Shown piece after piece: positions 52,242-60,628 of a stretch of 64,000 bases of DNA. The notes beneath the pieces were generated by a model, which worked only from the letters and a program-made list of their open reading frames with translations, made no database searches and was not told the origin of the DNA. Origin of the DNA: Abditibacterium sp. (GTDB taxonomy: Bacteria > Armatimonadota > Abditibacteriia > Abditibacteriales > Abditibacteriaceae); the NCBI GenBank assembly GCA_030448265.1, contig JAUJNG010000010.1, positions 120,949-184,948 of the forward strand, written 5' to 3'. Numbering within the stretch: position 1 is the first letter of the stretch; each line of letters opens with the position of its first letter. A program made the position numbers and the translations under genes.

Positions 52242-52479
52242 ATGGCGCACTTCTGCACAATTCGGGTGTGGCGCAGCGAGTCGCAATGCGGTTAAATTGA
52301 CGCCGAAACCTCCGAAAGCGTGCTTTGTCCCAACTTCGCTGTGCGCGAGTTTGCCCCCTTATCGCCGCGTAATTGAGACCGCGCCCCGCGATTCGGCTAA
52401 ACTCGACGCACTTTTCCGAAGTCTGACCGAATTATTCCCAATCGCTCAGCCTCGTTTCGCACCCTACACCGCAATTTCA

Positions 52480-54591
52480 ATGGCTATTCTTTTCTCTCCC
52501 GTTCGCCCTCGCGCCACTTCGTTTTCCTTTCGCTCCCGCCGCGTCGCCCTGATGCCCGTTTTCGTGGGCCTGGGCGCCGCGTTGTGCGCTCCGAGCCGCG
52601 TGGAAGCCGCTCCATCGGCCCAAAATGGGTTCGCCAAGGGACTTTCTTCCAAAAACCTCTCCGCTAAAATCAAGACGCGCCTGGCGCAGCGCACCCAGGA
52701 TTCGACCAACACGCCCGCAGCATCGCCGGAAGAAAGACCGCGCGGCCTCGAAGTGCCGGTAGGCCCCGATCAAACCCCGCCTGCCGACGCCGCCGCGCCC
52801 GCGACTCCCGACGCGCCCCAACCCGCCCCCGCTCAAACCGCGCCTTTGCCCGCGCTCACTCCCGACGTGCCGCCCATTATCGGCAACGTCGCCGAGGCCG
52901 AGGGCCGCGAAGTTTCCGATGTGCGCGTGGTGGGCAACCGCGTGCTGCCCGCCGAAACCATTCTGGCCCAGGTTCGCACCCAGCGCGGCGCGGCGTTCTC
53001 GGCGCGTCAGGCCGAACTCGACAGAGGGCGCATCGGCCAGCTCGGCTTTTTTGCTACGGTGCAAACCCAGGTCGCGCCCGACCCCAACCAGCTCAACCGC
53101 GTCATCGTCACCTTCATCGTGCAGGAAAACCGCGTCGTGACGGGCTATAAATTCGTCAATTCGACGGTTTTCAAAGACGCCGAACTGGTGCCGGTCATCA
53201 CCTCGCGCATTGGCGCGGTTCTCAACAGCAACACCGTCAGCGCCGATCTGGCGGCGCTGCAAAAGCTCTACTCCGACAGGGGCTACGCGGTTTCGCTGGA
53301 ACCGCCCCGCATCGACGATACCGGAACGCTGACTTTCACCTTGCAGGAAGCGCGCATTTCCAAAATCGAACTGTCGGGTCTTAAAAGGACGCGCCCCTCG
53401 CTGGTGCGCCGTCAGATTCGCGTCAAAGAAGGCGAAATTTTCAACGCCACCAGGCTGCGCCGCGATTTGAGCCGCCTTTACGACTTGGGATTCTTCGAGG
53501 ACGCCACTTTCAAGGTCGATGACGATCCCAGTCTGCCTGGCTCGCTCATCGTGACCTATTTGCTCCAGGAAAAGCGCACCGGACAGCTTTCGTTTGGTAT
53601 CGGCTTCGACTCGCGCTCCAAACTTTCCGGTTTCGCGACGGTGCAGCAGAGCAACCTGCGCGGGAGCGGCAAACGTGCTCTGGCCTCGTTTGAAACCGGT
53701 TCGCGCCGCAACTTCGAGCTGTCTTTTGGCGATCCGTTTGTGGGCCGGCGCAATGCGTCCTACGACATCTCGATTTACAACCGCACCCTGTTTCGCGAAC
53801 CCAGCCTGGTGCGCCAGATCGGGGGCGGAGCACCCACCGACAACATCTTTTCCTTTCAGGAAGAGCGCACCGGCGGACGCATCAACTATTCCAACCCGCT
53901 CGATGACGAGCGCACCCGCATTGTGCTGGCCGGCTATCGCAACGAGCGCGCCCGATTGTTCCAGCGCGACGTGGAAGGCAATTTGACCCCGCCCGTCACC
54001 GAAAACGGCTCGCCTTTGCAATCGTCGGGCACGGTTTCGGCGCTTTCGCTGGGCTTTTTGCGCGACAAGCGCGACAGCCGCCTCGACCCCTCGCGCGGCG
54101 GACGCGAAGAGTTCATCGTCGAACAGGGCCTCGAACTCTTCGGCAACACCGAGTTCACCAAGCTCAGCCTCGATTTGCGGCGCTATGTCCCGATCCTCAG
54201 AGGCGCGACCCCCATCGCCCAGCCGAGGCTGGTTTTCGCCGCGCGGGGCGTGATTGGACGCTCGATCAACCAACTGCCCGCCTTCGAGCAATATTACATC
54301 GGCGGCGCCGACACCGTGCGCGGTTACGACACCGACGAACAGTTCGGCGACAACCAGATCTACACCAACCTCGAACTGCGCCTCCGTTTGCAAAGCAAAA
54401 TTCAAATCGTGGGCTTCGTCGATGCCGGAACCGCATTTGGCGGCAATTTTTCCTCGAACGCCAATTCCAGCATCCTTTCTTCTATCGGCGGCGGTCTGCG
54501 TTTGCAAACGCCCATCGGCCTCATCCGCCTCGACGCGGGACGGGGCCGAGACGGCATCAAAACCCACTTCGGCATCGGCTCGACGTTTTAA
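52480..54591 (+). CDS. Omp85/BamA-type outer-membrane protein
   Basis: A 703-residue protein. A signal sequence (about 1-42, ending 'SRVEAAP') and a Pro/Ala-rich linker precede three POTRA domains (about 145-375: 'VSDVRVVGNRVLPAETILAQ', 'VTGYKFVNSTVFKDAELV', 'ISKIELSGLKRTRPSLVRRQ'). A 16-strand-type barrel follows, with the family 'VRGY' motif in 'GADTVRGYDTDEQFGDNQ' and a terminal Phe. It inserts beta-barrel proteins or works with the TamB-like protein as a TAM-style pair. Three POTRAs resemble TamA; BamA usually has five. ATG 52480 is chosen because an earlier in-frame TTG lies inside the terminator. Confidence 0.9.
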   Translation: MAILFSPVRPRATSFSFRSRRVALMPVFVGLGAALCAPSRVEAAPSAQNGFAKGLSSKNLSAKIKTRLAQRTQDSTNTPAASPEERPRGLEVPVGPDQTPPADAAAPATPDAPQPAPAQTAPLPALTPDVPPIIGNVAEAEGREVSDVRVVGNRVLPAETILAQVRTQRGAAFSARQAELDRGRIGQLGFFATVQTQVAPDPNQLNRVIVTFIVQENRVVTGYKFVNSTVFKDAELVPVITSRIGAVLNSNTVSADLAALQKLYSDRGYAVSLEPPRIDDTGTLTFTLQEARISKIELSGLKRTRPSLVRRQIRVKEGEIFNATRLRRDLSRLYDLGFFEDATFKVDDDPSLPGSLIVTYLLQEKRTGQLSFGIGFDSRSKLSGFATVQQSNLRGSGKRALASFETGSRRNFELSFGDPFVGRRNASYDISIYNRTLFREPSLVRQIGGGAPTDNIFSFQEERTGGRINYSNPLDDERTRIVLAGYRNERARLFQRDVEGNLTPPVTENGSPLQSSGTVSALSLGFLRDKRDSRLDPSRGGREEFIVEQGLELFGNTEFTKLSLDLRRYVPILRGATPIAQPRLVFAARGVIGRSINQLPAFEQYYIGGADTVRGYDTDEQFGDNQIYTNLELRLRLQSKIQIVGFVDAGTAFGGNFSSNANSSILSSIGGGLRLQTPIGLIRLDAGRGRDGIKTHFGIGSTF

Positions 54592-54857
54592 AATGCCTAC
54601 TTTGTGATGTGACAAGGGGGAGAACGGGAAGTGTTTTGCGAGTGAGGCACCGTGGGGACTTTGAAGTTGCTATCGTGCCTTATAATAAGTTATGTCAAGA
54701 GAAAGTCGATGTTATTACAGAAATATTTTCATATTTTTGTAAAGAACGTCGGCTTTTTCCATTTCTGTTCTATAATAACCACGTGGTTCAGCACAATACG
54801 CTGCCATGTAGATAAGCGCAACCAGATATAAATTATTACTCGAAAGGTAGTGGAATA

Positions 54858-55247
54858 ATGGATGAAACCTTCGACAAAATTTATCAAGATATAAAACATG
54901 GCAGGATTGCATCAATCGAATCATTTTTAAATCAGAATGGCGATCCTAATATCACTAACAGAAATGGCTGGACTCTGCTGATGTCAGCAGCGTTCAAGGG
55001 TAATTCACGCATACTTACTCTTTTGCTTGAACGCAAAGCAAGTATTAATTCCTTAAACGTAGCCGGTGAGTCGGCTTTATCGCTTGCTGCTGGCTGTGGA
55101 CATCAAAAGTGTGTAAGAATACTGCTCGATCACGGCGCAGACATTCATGTTCGCCCATTGGGCCAGAGATTGCTTACATTTATGCAACATGCCCAATGCC
55201 CATCGAAAGAAGTAAATCAACTGCTCATCAAAGCCGGAGCCAAGTAA
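54858..55247 (+). CDS. Small AT-rich ankyrin protein, probably horizontally acquired
   Basis: A 129-residue protein with about three ankyrin repeats ('NGWTLLMSAAFKGNSRILTL', 'GESALSLAAGCGHQKCVRIL'). Codons are AT-rich, unlike the GC-rich neighbours, and the 266-bp upstream gap is also AT-rich with two TATAAT sequences (54681-54686 and 54771-54776). GAAAGG lies about 15 bp before the ATG. Small lone ankyrin proteins often act as immunity or antitoxin partners, but no toxin is next to it. It is unlike the large ankyrin genes further left. Confidence 0.75.
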   Translation: MDETFDKIYQDIKHGRIASIESFLNQNGDPNITNRNGWTLLMSAAFKGNSRILTLLLERKASINSLNVAGESALSLAAGCGHQKCVRILLDHGADIHVRPLGQRLLTFMQHAQCPSKEVNQLLIKAGAK

Positions 55248-55351
55248 AAACATCAACACAAGAACCACTACCAACAAAACAATGCGTTGCGCCCGAATAA
55301 CAACAGCCCGCATTCGTCCCTCGCTGCGTTTACGTCGGGCGGGCTATGTTG

Positions 55352-56353
55352 TCAGCGTTTTTGCGTTTTAGATCGAATTTTTTCCTTCCAAACGCGGCTT
55401 TGCGAGCGCACCGTGCGGCGCACCATGACGCGAAACGAGCCGCTTCGGGCGTAGTTGCGATACAGTTTCAAAACCGCCAAAAAAGCGCGCGCCGCGATGC
55501 CCGCCGCCGCGAATGGCGCCAGCAAAACGCCTATTCCCTTCGCGTAGTGTTTGCGGTAAAAAAGCCACATGGCGCTGTGATGGCGCCGGATCGAGGTGCC
55601 CTGCGCCAAGTCGCTCGATTTGCCGATGTGATGCTGAATTGTGGCGCTCGGCACATAAAATCGCGGCCATTTTCGCAGCATCAAACGATAGCAGAGGTCG
55701 ATGTCTTCGCAATACATGAAGAAATCTTCGTCCCAGGGGCCGTTGGGCGTCGCGATGCTTTCCAGAGCCGCGCGGCGCGCCAGAAGCGCCGAACCGGAGA
55801 GCCAATCGACGGCGCGCGCCGTTGTTTGGTCGGCGTCGCTCATCAAATAGCCGCGCGACCAGGGATTCTGGGGCCACAAACGCCCCAGAAACGAATTGCG
55901 AAACAACCCCGCCCCGAACGAGGGAAAAGCGCGCGAAGAATGCTGCAACTGCCCGTTGGGATAGGTCATGCGCGGCCCAATCGCGCCGACTTCGGGATGA
56001 GATTTCATCCAATCCAGCAAAGTATCGAGCGCGCCCTCTTCCACAACCGTATCGGGATTGAGAAACAGCACGAATTCGCCGCGCGCCGCTTTCCAGCCCA
56101 CGTTGTTGCCCGCCGCGAAACCCAGATTATGCGAATTTTCGATCAGTTTCACGCTGGGAAAATCGCGTTTGACGACTTCGACCGAATTATCGAGCATCGA
56201 CGCGTTATCGACCACGATGATTTCGGTTGCGTGCCGCCATTTTTGCCCCAGAATCGAACGCAGGCACGCGACGAGATAAGGCCGCGCATTCCAGTTGAGA
56301 ATCACGACCGATAAATCGGGCGCCGAGATTTCGGGCAGCACTTTAGGGGGCAT
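55352..56353 (-). CDS. Family 2 glycosyltransferase (rhamnosyltransferase-like)
   Basis: A 333-residue GT-A enzyme. 'LSVVILNWNARPYLVACLRS' and 'IIVVDNASMLDNS' bind the sugar nucleotide; 'FVLFLNPDTVVEEGALDTL' holds the metal-binding N-P-D motif. 'GPWDEDFFMYCEDIDLCYRL' has the conserved E-D-x-D catalytic region, as in WbbL/RfbF-type rhamnosyltransferases. The C-terminal part has a hydrophobic helix ('IGVLLAPFAAAGIAARAFLA'). The start at 56353 overlaps the stop of the preceding gene by one base (TGATG), so they are coupled. It probably acts on cell-surface polysaccharide at the membrane. Confidence 0.88.
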   Translation of the reverse strand: MPPKVLPEISAPDLSVVILNWNARPYLVACLRSILGQKWRHATEIIVVDNASMLDNSVEVVKRDFPSVKLIENSHNLGFAAGNNVGWKAARGEFVLFLNPDTVVEEGALDTLLDWMKSHPEVGAIGPRMTYPNGQLQHSSRAFPSFGAGLFRNSFLGRLWPQNPWSRGYLMSDADQTTARAVDWLSGSALLARRAALESIATPNGPWDEDFFMYCEDIDLCYRLMLRKWPRFYVPSATIQHHIGKSSDLAQGTSIRRHHSAMWLFYRKHYAKGIGVLLAPFAAAGIAARAFLAVLKLYRNYARSGSFRVMVRRTVRSQSRVWKEKIRSKTQKR

Positions 56354-56532
56354 CAACCTTCGCTGGAGGGCGCCGCGTCTTCCACGAGCATAATCGGAAT
56401 GCCATCGCGGACGGGAAACTCGGTTCCGTCGTTCTGGCAGCGCAAAACACCCTTGGCGTCGTCTTCTTCGAGGTCGCCGTGACAGGTTGGGCACACCAGA
56501 ATCGCTTTGAGTTGGGGATCGATCAGAGACAT
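56353..56532 (-). CDS. Trm112-family small zinc protein
   Basis: A 59-residue protein. 'LIDPQLKAILVCPTCHGDLE', a second half with 'LRCQNDGTEFPVRDGIPIML' and the C-x2-C/C pattern are those of bacterial Trm112/YcaR. In other organisms Trm112 proteins activate methyltransferases that modify tRNA or release factors. A longer frame up to 56574 gives 14 more residues; ATG 56532 matches the family length. It is coupled to the glycosyltransferase gene. Confidence 0.85.
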   Translation of the reverse strand: MSLIDPQLKAILVCPTCHGDLEEDDAKGVLRCQNDGTEFPVRDGIPIMLVEDAAPSSEG

Positions 56533-56621
56533 ATTAATTGCACTCACTGGCTGAAATTGAACGTTTCGCCCCATTATATCACGCTCAGATGAAGATTCCT
56601 GGGTTTTATACTGGGGAAGTC

Positions 56622-57926
56622 ATGTCCTCGCCCACCCCACTGCACCGCAAAGCGGAGCAAATCGCGCACGCCGTTGCCCAAAAGGGCGGGCGCGCGCTGC
56701 TGGTGGGCGGTTATGTGCGCGACCAATTGCTCGGCATGGCGCCCAAGGACGCTGACATCGAAGTTTACGGCCTGCAAGCCCCCATTTTGCGCGAAGTTTT
56801 GACGAAATTGGGCCGCGTCGATTGCGTGGGCGAAAGTTTTCGGGTTTACAAACTGGTGTGGCACCGCGATGGCGAGCGCTTCGAACTCGACGTGTCGCTG
56901 CCGCGCCGCGACAAAAAAGTCGGCGCGGGCCACAAAGGTTTCGAAGTCGAAGGCGACCCGTTCGCCTCGGTCGAAGAGGCGGCGCGGCGCCGCGATTTCA
57001 CCCTCAACGCGATTTTGCAAGACCCGCTTTCGGGCGAAATTCTCGATCCCTTCGGCGGGCGACAAGACCTCGAAAAACGGCTTTTGCGCGCCGTTGATGC
57101 CGCGCATTTCGGCGAAGATTCGCTGCGCGTCTTGCGCGCCATGCAGTTCGCGGCGCGCTTTGGGTTGGAAATCGAACCCAACACCGTCGGAATCTGCCGC
57201 GCCACGCCTCTGGACGATTTGCCCAGAGAACGAATCTGGGGGGAATGGGAAAAGTGGCTTTTGAAGGCGGAAAAACCGTCGCTGGGACTGCGCGCGGGAG
57301 GGCAAATCGGGGTTTTCGCGCGGCTGTTTCCTTATCTTGAAACCGCAATTTCGCGGCGCGGGGCGGAAATGGAAATCGCGCTCGACGGCGCAGCGCGTGA
57401 AAAAACGGGTTTGCCGAGGGAAAAACAGGTCGCTTTGATGCTGGCGACGCTGGGCAGTTTTCTGGGCTGGCGCGACGCCCAGCAGTTGCTGAACGACCTG
57501 GGCATCGCCAAAATGCGCGGCGCAAACGGAGCGTTCGATGTCAAAAAAGTCGCGATTCAACTCATCGGCGTGCGAAAAACACCGCGCGACTTCTGGGCGC
57601 GGCGCGAGGGTATCGAAGATAAAGAGTTTCGTTTTTTCGCGGCGCGCGTCGAACCCGATCTGGCGCTAAGACTGAGCCGCGCACGCGGTGATTTCGAGGC
57701 GGCGAATTGGTTTGAGGCCAATTTGAAACGGCTCGATGTTTTCGCTGGGCCACCCGCGCCGCTTTTGCTGGGGCGGCATCTTCTGGAAATGGGAATGACG
57801 CCAGGGCCGCACATCGGGAAAATCGTCGAGCGCGTTTATTTTTTGCAACTGTCGGGCGAAGTTCGTTCGTTGGAAGAAGCGAAAGAAGCGGCGGCGGGTC
57901 AATCCCAACAATCATGCAAGAATTAA
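56622..57926 (+). CDS. tRNA nucleotidyltransferase / poly(A) polymerase family
   Basis: A 434-residue class II nucleotidyltransferase. 'ALLVGGYVRDQLLGMAPKDA' with 'DIEVYG' holds the G-G-x-V-R-D and D-x-D catalytic residues; 'EEAARRRDFTLNAILQDPLS' and 'DSLRVLRAMQFAARFGLEIE' are family motifs. It adds CCA to tRNA 3' ends, which fits the tRNAs here that lack encoded CCA. No HD-domain phosphohydrolase is evident. Start ATG 56622 follows GGGGA; earlier ATGs in frame exist. It overlaps trmFO by 13 bp, giving a tRNA-maturation pair. Confidence 0.88.
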   Translation: MSSPTPLHRKAEQIAHAVAQKGGRALLVGGYVRDQLLGMAPKDADIEVYGLQAPILREVLTKLGRVDCVGESFRVYKLVWHRDGERFELDVSLPRRDKKVGAGHKGFEVEGDPFASVEEAARRRDFTLNAILQDPLSGEILDPFGGRQDLEKRLLRAVDAAHFGEDSLRVLRAMQFAARFGLEIEPNTVGICRATPLDDLPRERIWGEWEKWLLKAEKPSLGLRAGGQIGVFARLFPYLETAISRRGAEMEIALDGAAREKTGLPREKQVALMLATLGSFLGWRDAQQLLNDLGIAKMRGANGAFDVKKVAIQLIGVRKTPRDFWARREGIEDKEFRFFAARVEPDLALRLSRARGDFEAANWFEANLKRLDVFAGPPAPLLLGRHLLEMGMTPGPHIGKIVERVYFLQLSGEVRSLEEAKEAAAGQSQQSCKN

Positions 57927-59230
57927 CCATCATCGGCGGCGGCCTCGCGGGCTGCGAAGCCGCTTACCAAGCCGCGAAGCGTGGCGCGCGGGTTCGACTT
58001 TTCGAAATGCGGCCCAAAACGCCCACCAAAATCCATCAAACCGACGATTTGGCCGAATTGGTCTGCTCCAATTCGCTCAAATCGAACACCTTAGATAAAG
58101 CGTCGGGCTTGCTCAAATGGGAGATGCGGCGCCTCGATTCACTCATCATCGCCGCCGCCGACGCTTCGTCGGTGCCCGCAGGTTCGGCGCTCGCAGTTGA
58201 CCGGCGCAAATTCGCCGCTTTTATCACTTCGCGGCTGAAAAATCACCCCAACATCGAAATCGAGCGCGAGGAAATCGAAAGCGTGCCCGATTCGCCCACC
58301 ATTGTCGCGTCCGGCCCACTCACCTCGGAAAAGCTGGCGGCGAGCATTCAGGAAACGCTGGGCGGCGGTTTTCTCAATTTTTTCGATGCGGTCGCGCCCA
58401 TTGTCGATGCCGATTCGCTCGATTTCGAGACGCTGTTTCTCGCCTCGCGCTACGACAAGGGCGACGCCGCCTACTGGAACTCCGCGCTTTCCGAAGCCAA
58501 ATACGACGAACTGCGCGACGCTTTAGTGAGCGCCGAAAAAACCGAATCGCACAACGACGAGGACGTGCCGTATTTCGAAAGCTGTATGCCCATTGAGGAA
58601 ATGGCGACGCGCGGGCGATTGACGATGCGTTTCGGGCCGCTGCGCGGCGCGGGCCTCACCGATCCAAAAACCGACCGGTGGCCCTTTGCTGCCGTTCAGT
58701 TGCGCGCCGAAAATGCCGAGGCGACGATGTTCAACCTTGTCGGCTTTCAGACGCGGCTCAAATGGGGCGAACAAACGCGGGTTCTACGCCTCATTCCTGG
58801 TCTGCAAAACGTCGAAATCGTGCGTTTCGGCGTGATTCACAAAAACATCTTTCTCAATTCGCCCTCGGTTTTGAAACCGACTTTCGGGAGTCAAATGCGC
58901 GAAGATTTGTTTTTCGCGGGTCAACTGACGGGTGTCGAAGGTTATGTCGAAAGCGCGGCGGCGGGGCTGATGGCGGGAATCAACGCGGCGCGAGCGTGGA
59001 ACGATCAGGAGCCGCTCGTTTTTCCGCGCGAAACGGTGTTGGGCAGTCTGGCGCACTACATCACCAACGCTGACGCCAAACATTTTCAGCCCATGAACTC
59101 CAACTGGGCTTTGCTGCCGCCCATCGAGCCGCCCGCCGGACGCAAGAAGTGGAAGAAAGAAGAGAAGGCGCCGCTTTATGTGCAGCGCGGGCAGGAGGCG
59201 TTGGAAAACTTTTTAAAGGCTGAAGGATGA
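57914..59230 (+). CDS. trmFO: tRNA (uracil-5-)-methyltransferase TrmFO
   Basis: A 438-residue flavoprotein that methylates U54 of tRNA using methylenetetrahydrofolate and FADH2. 'IIGGGLAGCEAAYQAAKRGA' (6-25) is the FAD dinucleotide-binding motif, and 'DLAELVCSNSLKSNTLDKAS' (44-63) contains the catalytic Cys region. 'GALTDPKTDRWP'-type ('GAGLTDPKTDRWPFAAVQLR') and 'FAGQLTGVEGYVESAAAGLM' are family signatures. Length is normal for TrmFO. The last codons ('KAEG' stop) lie in a REP-like repeat (59215-59239), so the C-terminus may have been rewritten by it. Confidence 0.95.
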   Translation: MQELTIIGGGLAGCEAAYQAAKRGARVRLFEMRPKTPTKIHQTDDLAELVCSNSLKSNTLDKASGLLKWEMRRLDSLIIAAADASSVPAGSALAVDRRKFAAFITSRLKNHPNIEIEREEIESVPDSPTIVASGPLTSEKLAASIQETLGGGFLNFFDAVAPIVDADSLDFETLFLASRYDKGDAAYWNSALSEAKYDELRDALVSAEKTESHNDEDVPYFESCMPIEEMATRGRLTMRFGPLRGAGLTDPKTDRWPFAAVQLRAENAEATMFNLVGFQTRLKWGEQTRVLRLIPGLQNVEIVRFGVIHKNIFLNSPSVLKPTFGSQMREDLFFAGQLTGVEGYVESAAAGLMAGINAARAWNDQEPLVFPRETVLGSLAHYITNADAKHFQPMNSNWALLPPIEPPAGRKKWKKEEKAPLYVQRGQEALENFLKAEG

Positions 59231-59465
59231 AGGCTAAATCACCCTCAATTCTCGCAGTCTGGCTTGATTTAGAGCGCGTCTAAAAAGTCTCAGGTTTTGC
59301 AAAACAGAAGAGCTGCGTCATTCTGAAGGGAGCCTCAGCGACCGAAGAATCTCAAGCACTGTTACGTCAGATTCTTCGGTCGCTGAGGCTCCCTTCAGAA
59401 TGACGCGGACTTTTTAGACGCGCTCTTAGCCTTCATCCTTTAGCCTTTAGCCTTTAGCCTTCCAC
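59215..59465. repeat. REP-like repeat pair flanking the 156-bp element
   Basis: AAAGGCTGAAGGATGAAGG (59218 region) and inverted TTAGCCTTCATCCTTTAGCC (from 59426), with extra TTTAGCC units up to 59461, flank the palindromic element. The same heptad-based sequence recurs at 62613-62706. It supplies the trmFO stop codon. Confidence 0.75.
59271..59426. repeat. 156-bp palindromic element, copy 2 (MITE-like)
   Basis: Outer inverted repeats of 19 bp (59271-59289 and 59408-59426; AGAGCGCGTCTAAAAAGTC). An inner palindrome holds GTCATTCTGAAGGGAGCC and its complement. Length (156 bp) and layout equal copy 1 at 17815-17970; the outer repeats match at 14 of 19 positions. No coding sequence. Confidence 0.85.
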
Positions 59466-59466
59466 C

Positions 59467-60396
59467 ATGAACGCCCATCTCGCCGATTTCATCGCCCATC
59501 TGACTGTGCGCGGCGCTTCGCCGCACACCGTTCGATCCTATTCGTCGGATCTGGGCCAGTTTTTCCGTTGGATTGACGAGCAAAAACTGCTCAAACGCGG
59601 CCAGGGGCCGGAAAAAGTGACCTATCTCATGGTGCGGCGTTATCTGGCGCACCTGTCGAGCGAAGATTTTTCGCGGCGCTCGGTGGTTCGCAAACTTTCG
59701 ACGCTCAAGGCGTTTTGGAAGTGGCTGGAAATGGAAAATCGGGTGGCGAGCAATCCGGCGGCGGCGGTGATTTCACCCAAACTTTCGCCCTCGATGCCGG
59801 AAATTCTCGACCGCGAAGCCGTCGAACGTTTGCTGGATGCGCCCGATTTCCACAAGCCGTTGGGACGGCGCGACCGCGCGCTTTTGGAGTGGATGTATTC
59901 GAGCGGCGCGCGCGTGGCGGAAACGGCGGCGCTCGATCTGGAAAATATCGACTGGAAAAAAGGCGAGGCGCGCATCGAAAGCGGCAAAGGCGGCGGCGCG
60001 CGACTGGTTCTGCTCGGCGAACCGGCGCTGAATGCGCTGCGAAGCTACGTCGAAGACTGGCGGCCTCTTTTGCTGGAGCGCGCCAAAAAAGAGGGGCCCA
60101 AACCGACGCAGGCGGTGTGGATCAACGGGCGCGGGAGCCGTCTTTCCGCCCACGCCATCACCATGCTGGTGCCGCGCTACGCCCAGGAAATCGGGCTGCG
60201 CCAGAACCCCACGCCGCACACGCTGCGCCACTCGTTCGCCACGCATTTGCTCGAAGGCGGCGCCGATTTGCGCGTCGTGCAGGAGCTTCTGGGCCACAAA
60301 AGTCTGTCGGCGACGCAGATTTACACCCGCGTTTCGACTTCGCACCTGCAAAAAATCTACGCCGCGACGCACCCGCGCGATTTAGATGAGTTATAA
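59467..60396 (+). CDS. xerC: Tyrosine recombinase, XerC/XerD type
   Basis: A 309-residue recombinase. An N-terminal SAM-like core-binding domain ('FIAHLTVRGASPHTVRSYSS') precedes the catalytic domain. Its residues: Arg in 'SSGARVAETAALDLENIDWK', Lys in 'IESGKGGGAR', His-x2-Arg in 'HTLRHSFATHLLEGGADLRV', His in 'LLGHKSLSATQ' and Tyr in 'IYTRVSTSHLQKIY'. Length and pattern fit the chromosome dimer resolution enzymes, and it sits in backbone DNA beside trmFO, as in Gram-positive-type gene orders. XerC against XerD cannot be told. Its end overlaps the next gene by 11 bp. Confidence 0.9.
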   Translation: MNAHLADFIAHLTVRGASPHTVRSYSSDLGQFFRWIDEQKLLKRGQGPEKVTYLMVRRYLAHLSSEDFSRRSVVRKLSTLKAFWKWLEMENRVASNPAAAVISPKLSPSMPEILDREAVERLLDAPDFHKPLGRRDRALLEWMYSSGARVAETAALDLENIDWKKGEARIESGKGGGARLVLLGEPALNALRSYVEDWRPLLLERAKKEGPKPTQAVWINGRGSRLSAHAITMLVPRYAQEIGLRQNPTPHTLRHSFATHLLEGGADLRVVQELLGHKSLSATQIYTRVSTSHLQKIYAATHPRDLDEL

Positions 60397-60613
60397 ACCA
60401 ATTCGTATGGCTCTGGCATTCGGATTTTTCCTCTTTTTGATGGGCGCGCTCACGTTCATTCTGTGGCTGCCCGCGACCTGGCCGTTTTTGCAAGGCCTGA
60501 TTTCGTTTTCTCTTTTGTTCTGGGGCCTTTTGATTTTGCTCATCGTCTACTCGGAGCGCAAAGCGCGGCGCGAACTCGCGCGCGCTTTGCACGATGAGAC
60601 GAGCCAGGAATAA
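60386..60613 (+). CDS. Small two-helix membrane protein, unknown
   Basis: A 75-residue protein. Two hydrophobic helices (about 6-30 and 34-56) precede a basic/acidic C-terminus ('YSERKARRELARALHDETSQ'). It overlaps the recombinase gene by 11 bp and leads to the 60629 gene, so it is probably in an operon. The family is not recognised. Confidence 0.65.
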   Translation: MSYKPIRMALAFGFFLFLMGALTFILWLPATWPFLQGLISFSLLFWGLLILLIVYSERKARRELARALHDETSQE

Positions 60614-60628
60614 TTGGAGAACTTGAAA

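Noticed and set aside
52222..52479. N-terminal extension of the Omp85 protein from a TTG
   Set aside because: The TTG lies in a strong terminator and the extension has no signal peptide; ATG 52480 begins a normal one.
52477..54615. 712-codon minus frame opposite the Omp85 gene
   Set aside because: Antisense shadow; the plus strand holds POTRA and barrel motifs.
54609..54815. 68-codon frame after the Omp85 gene
   Set aside because: No ribosome site, no domain; it lies in the AT-rich promoter-like gap before the small ankyrin gene.
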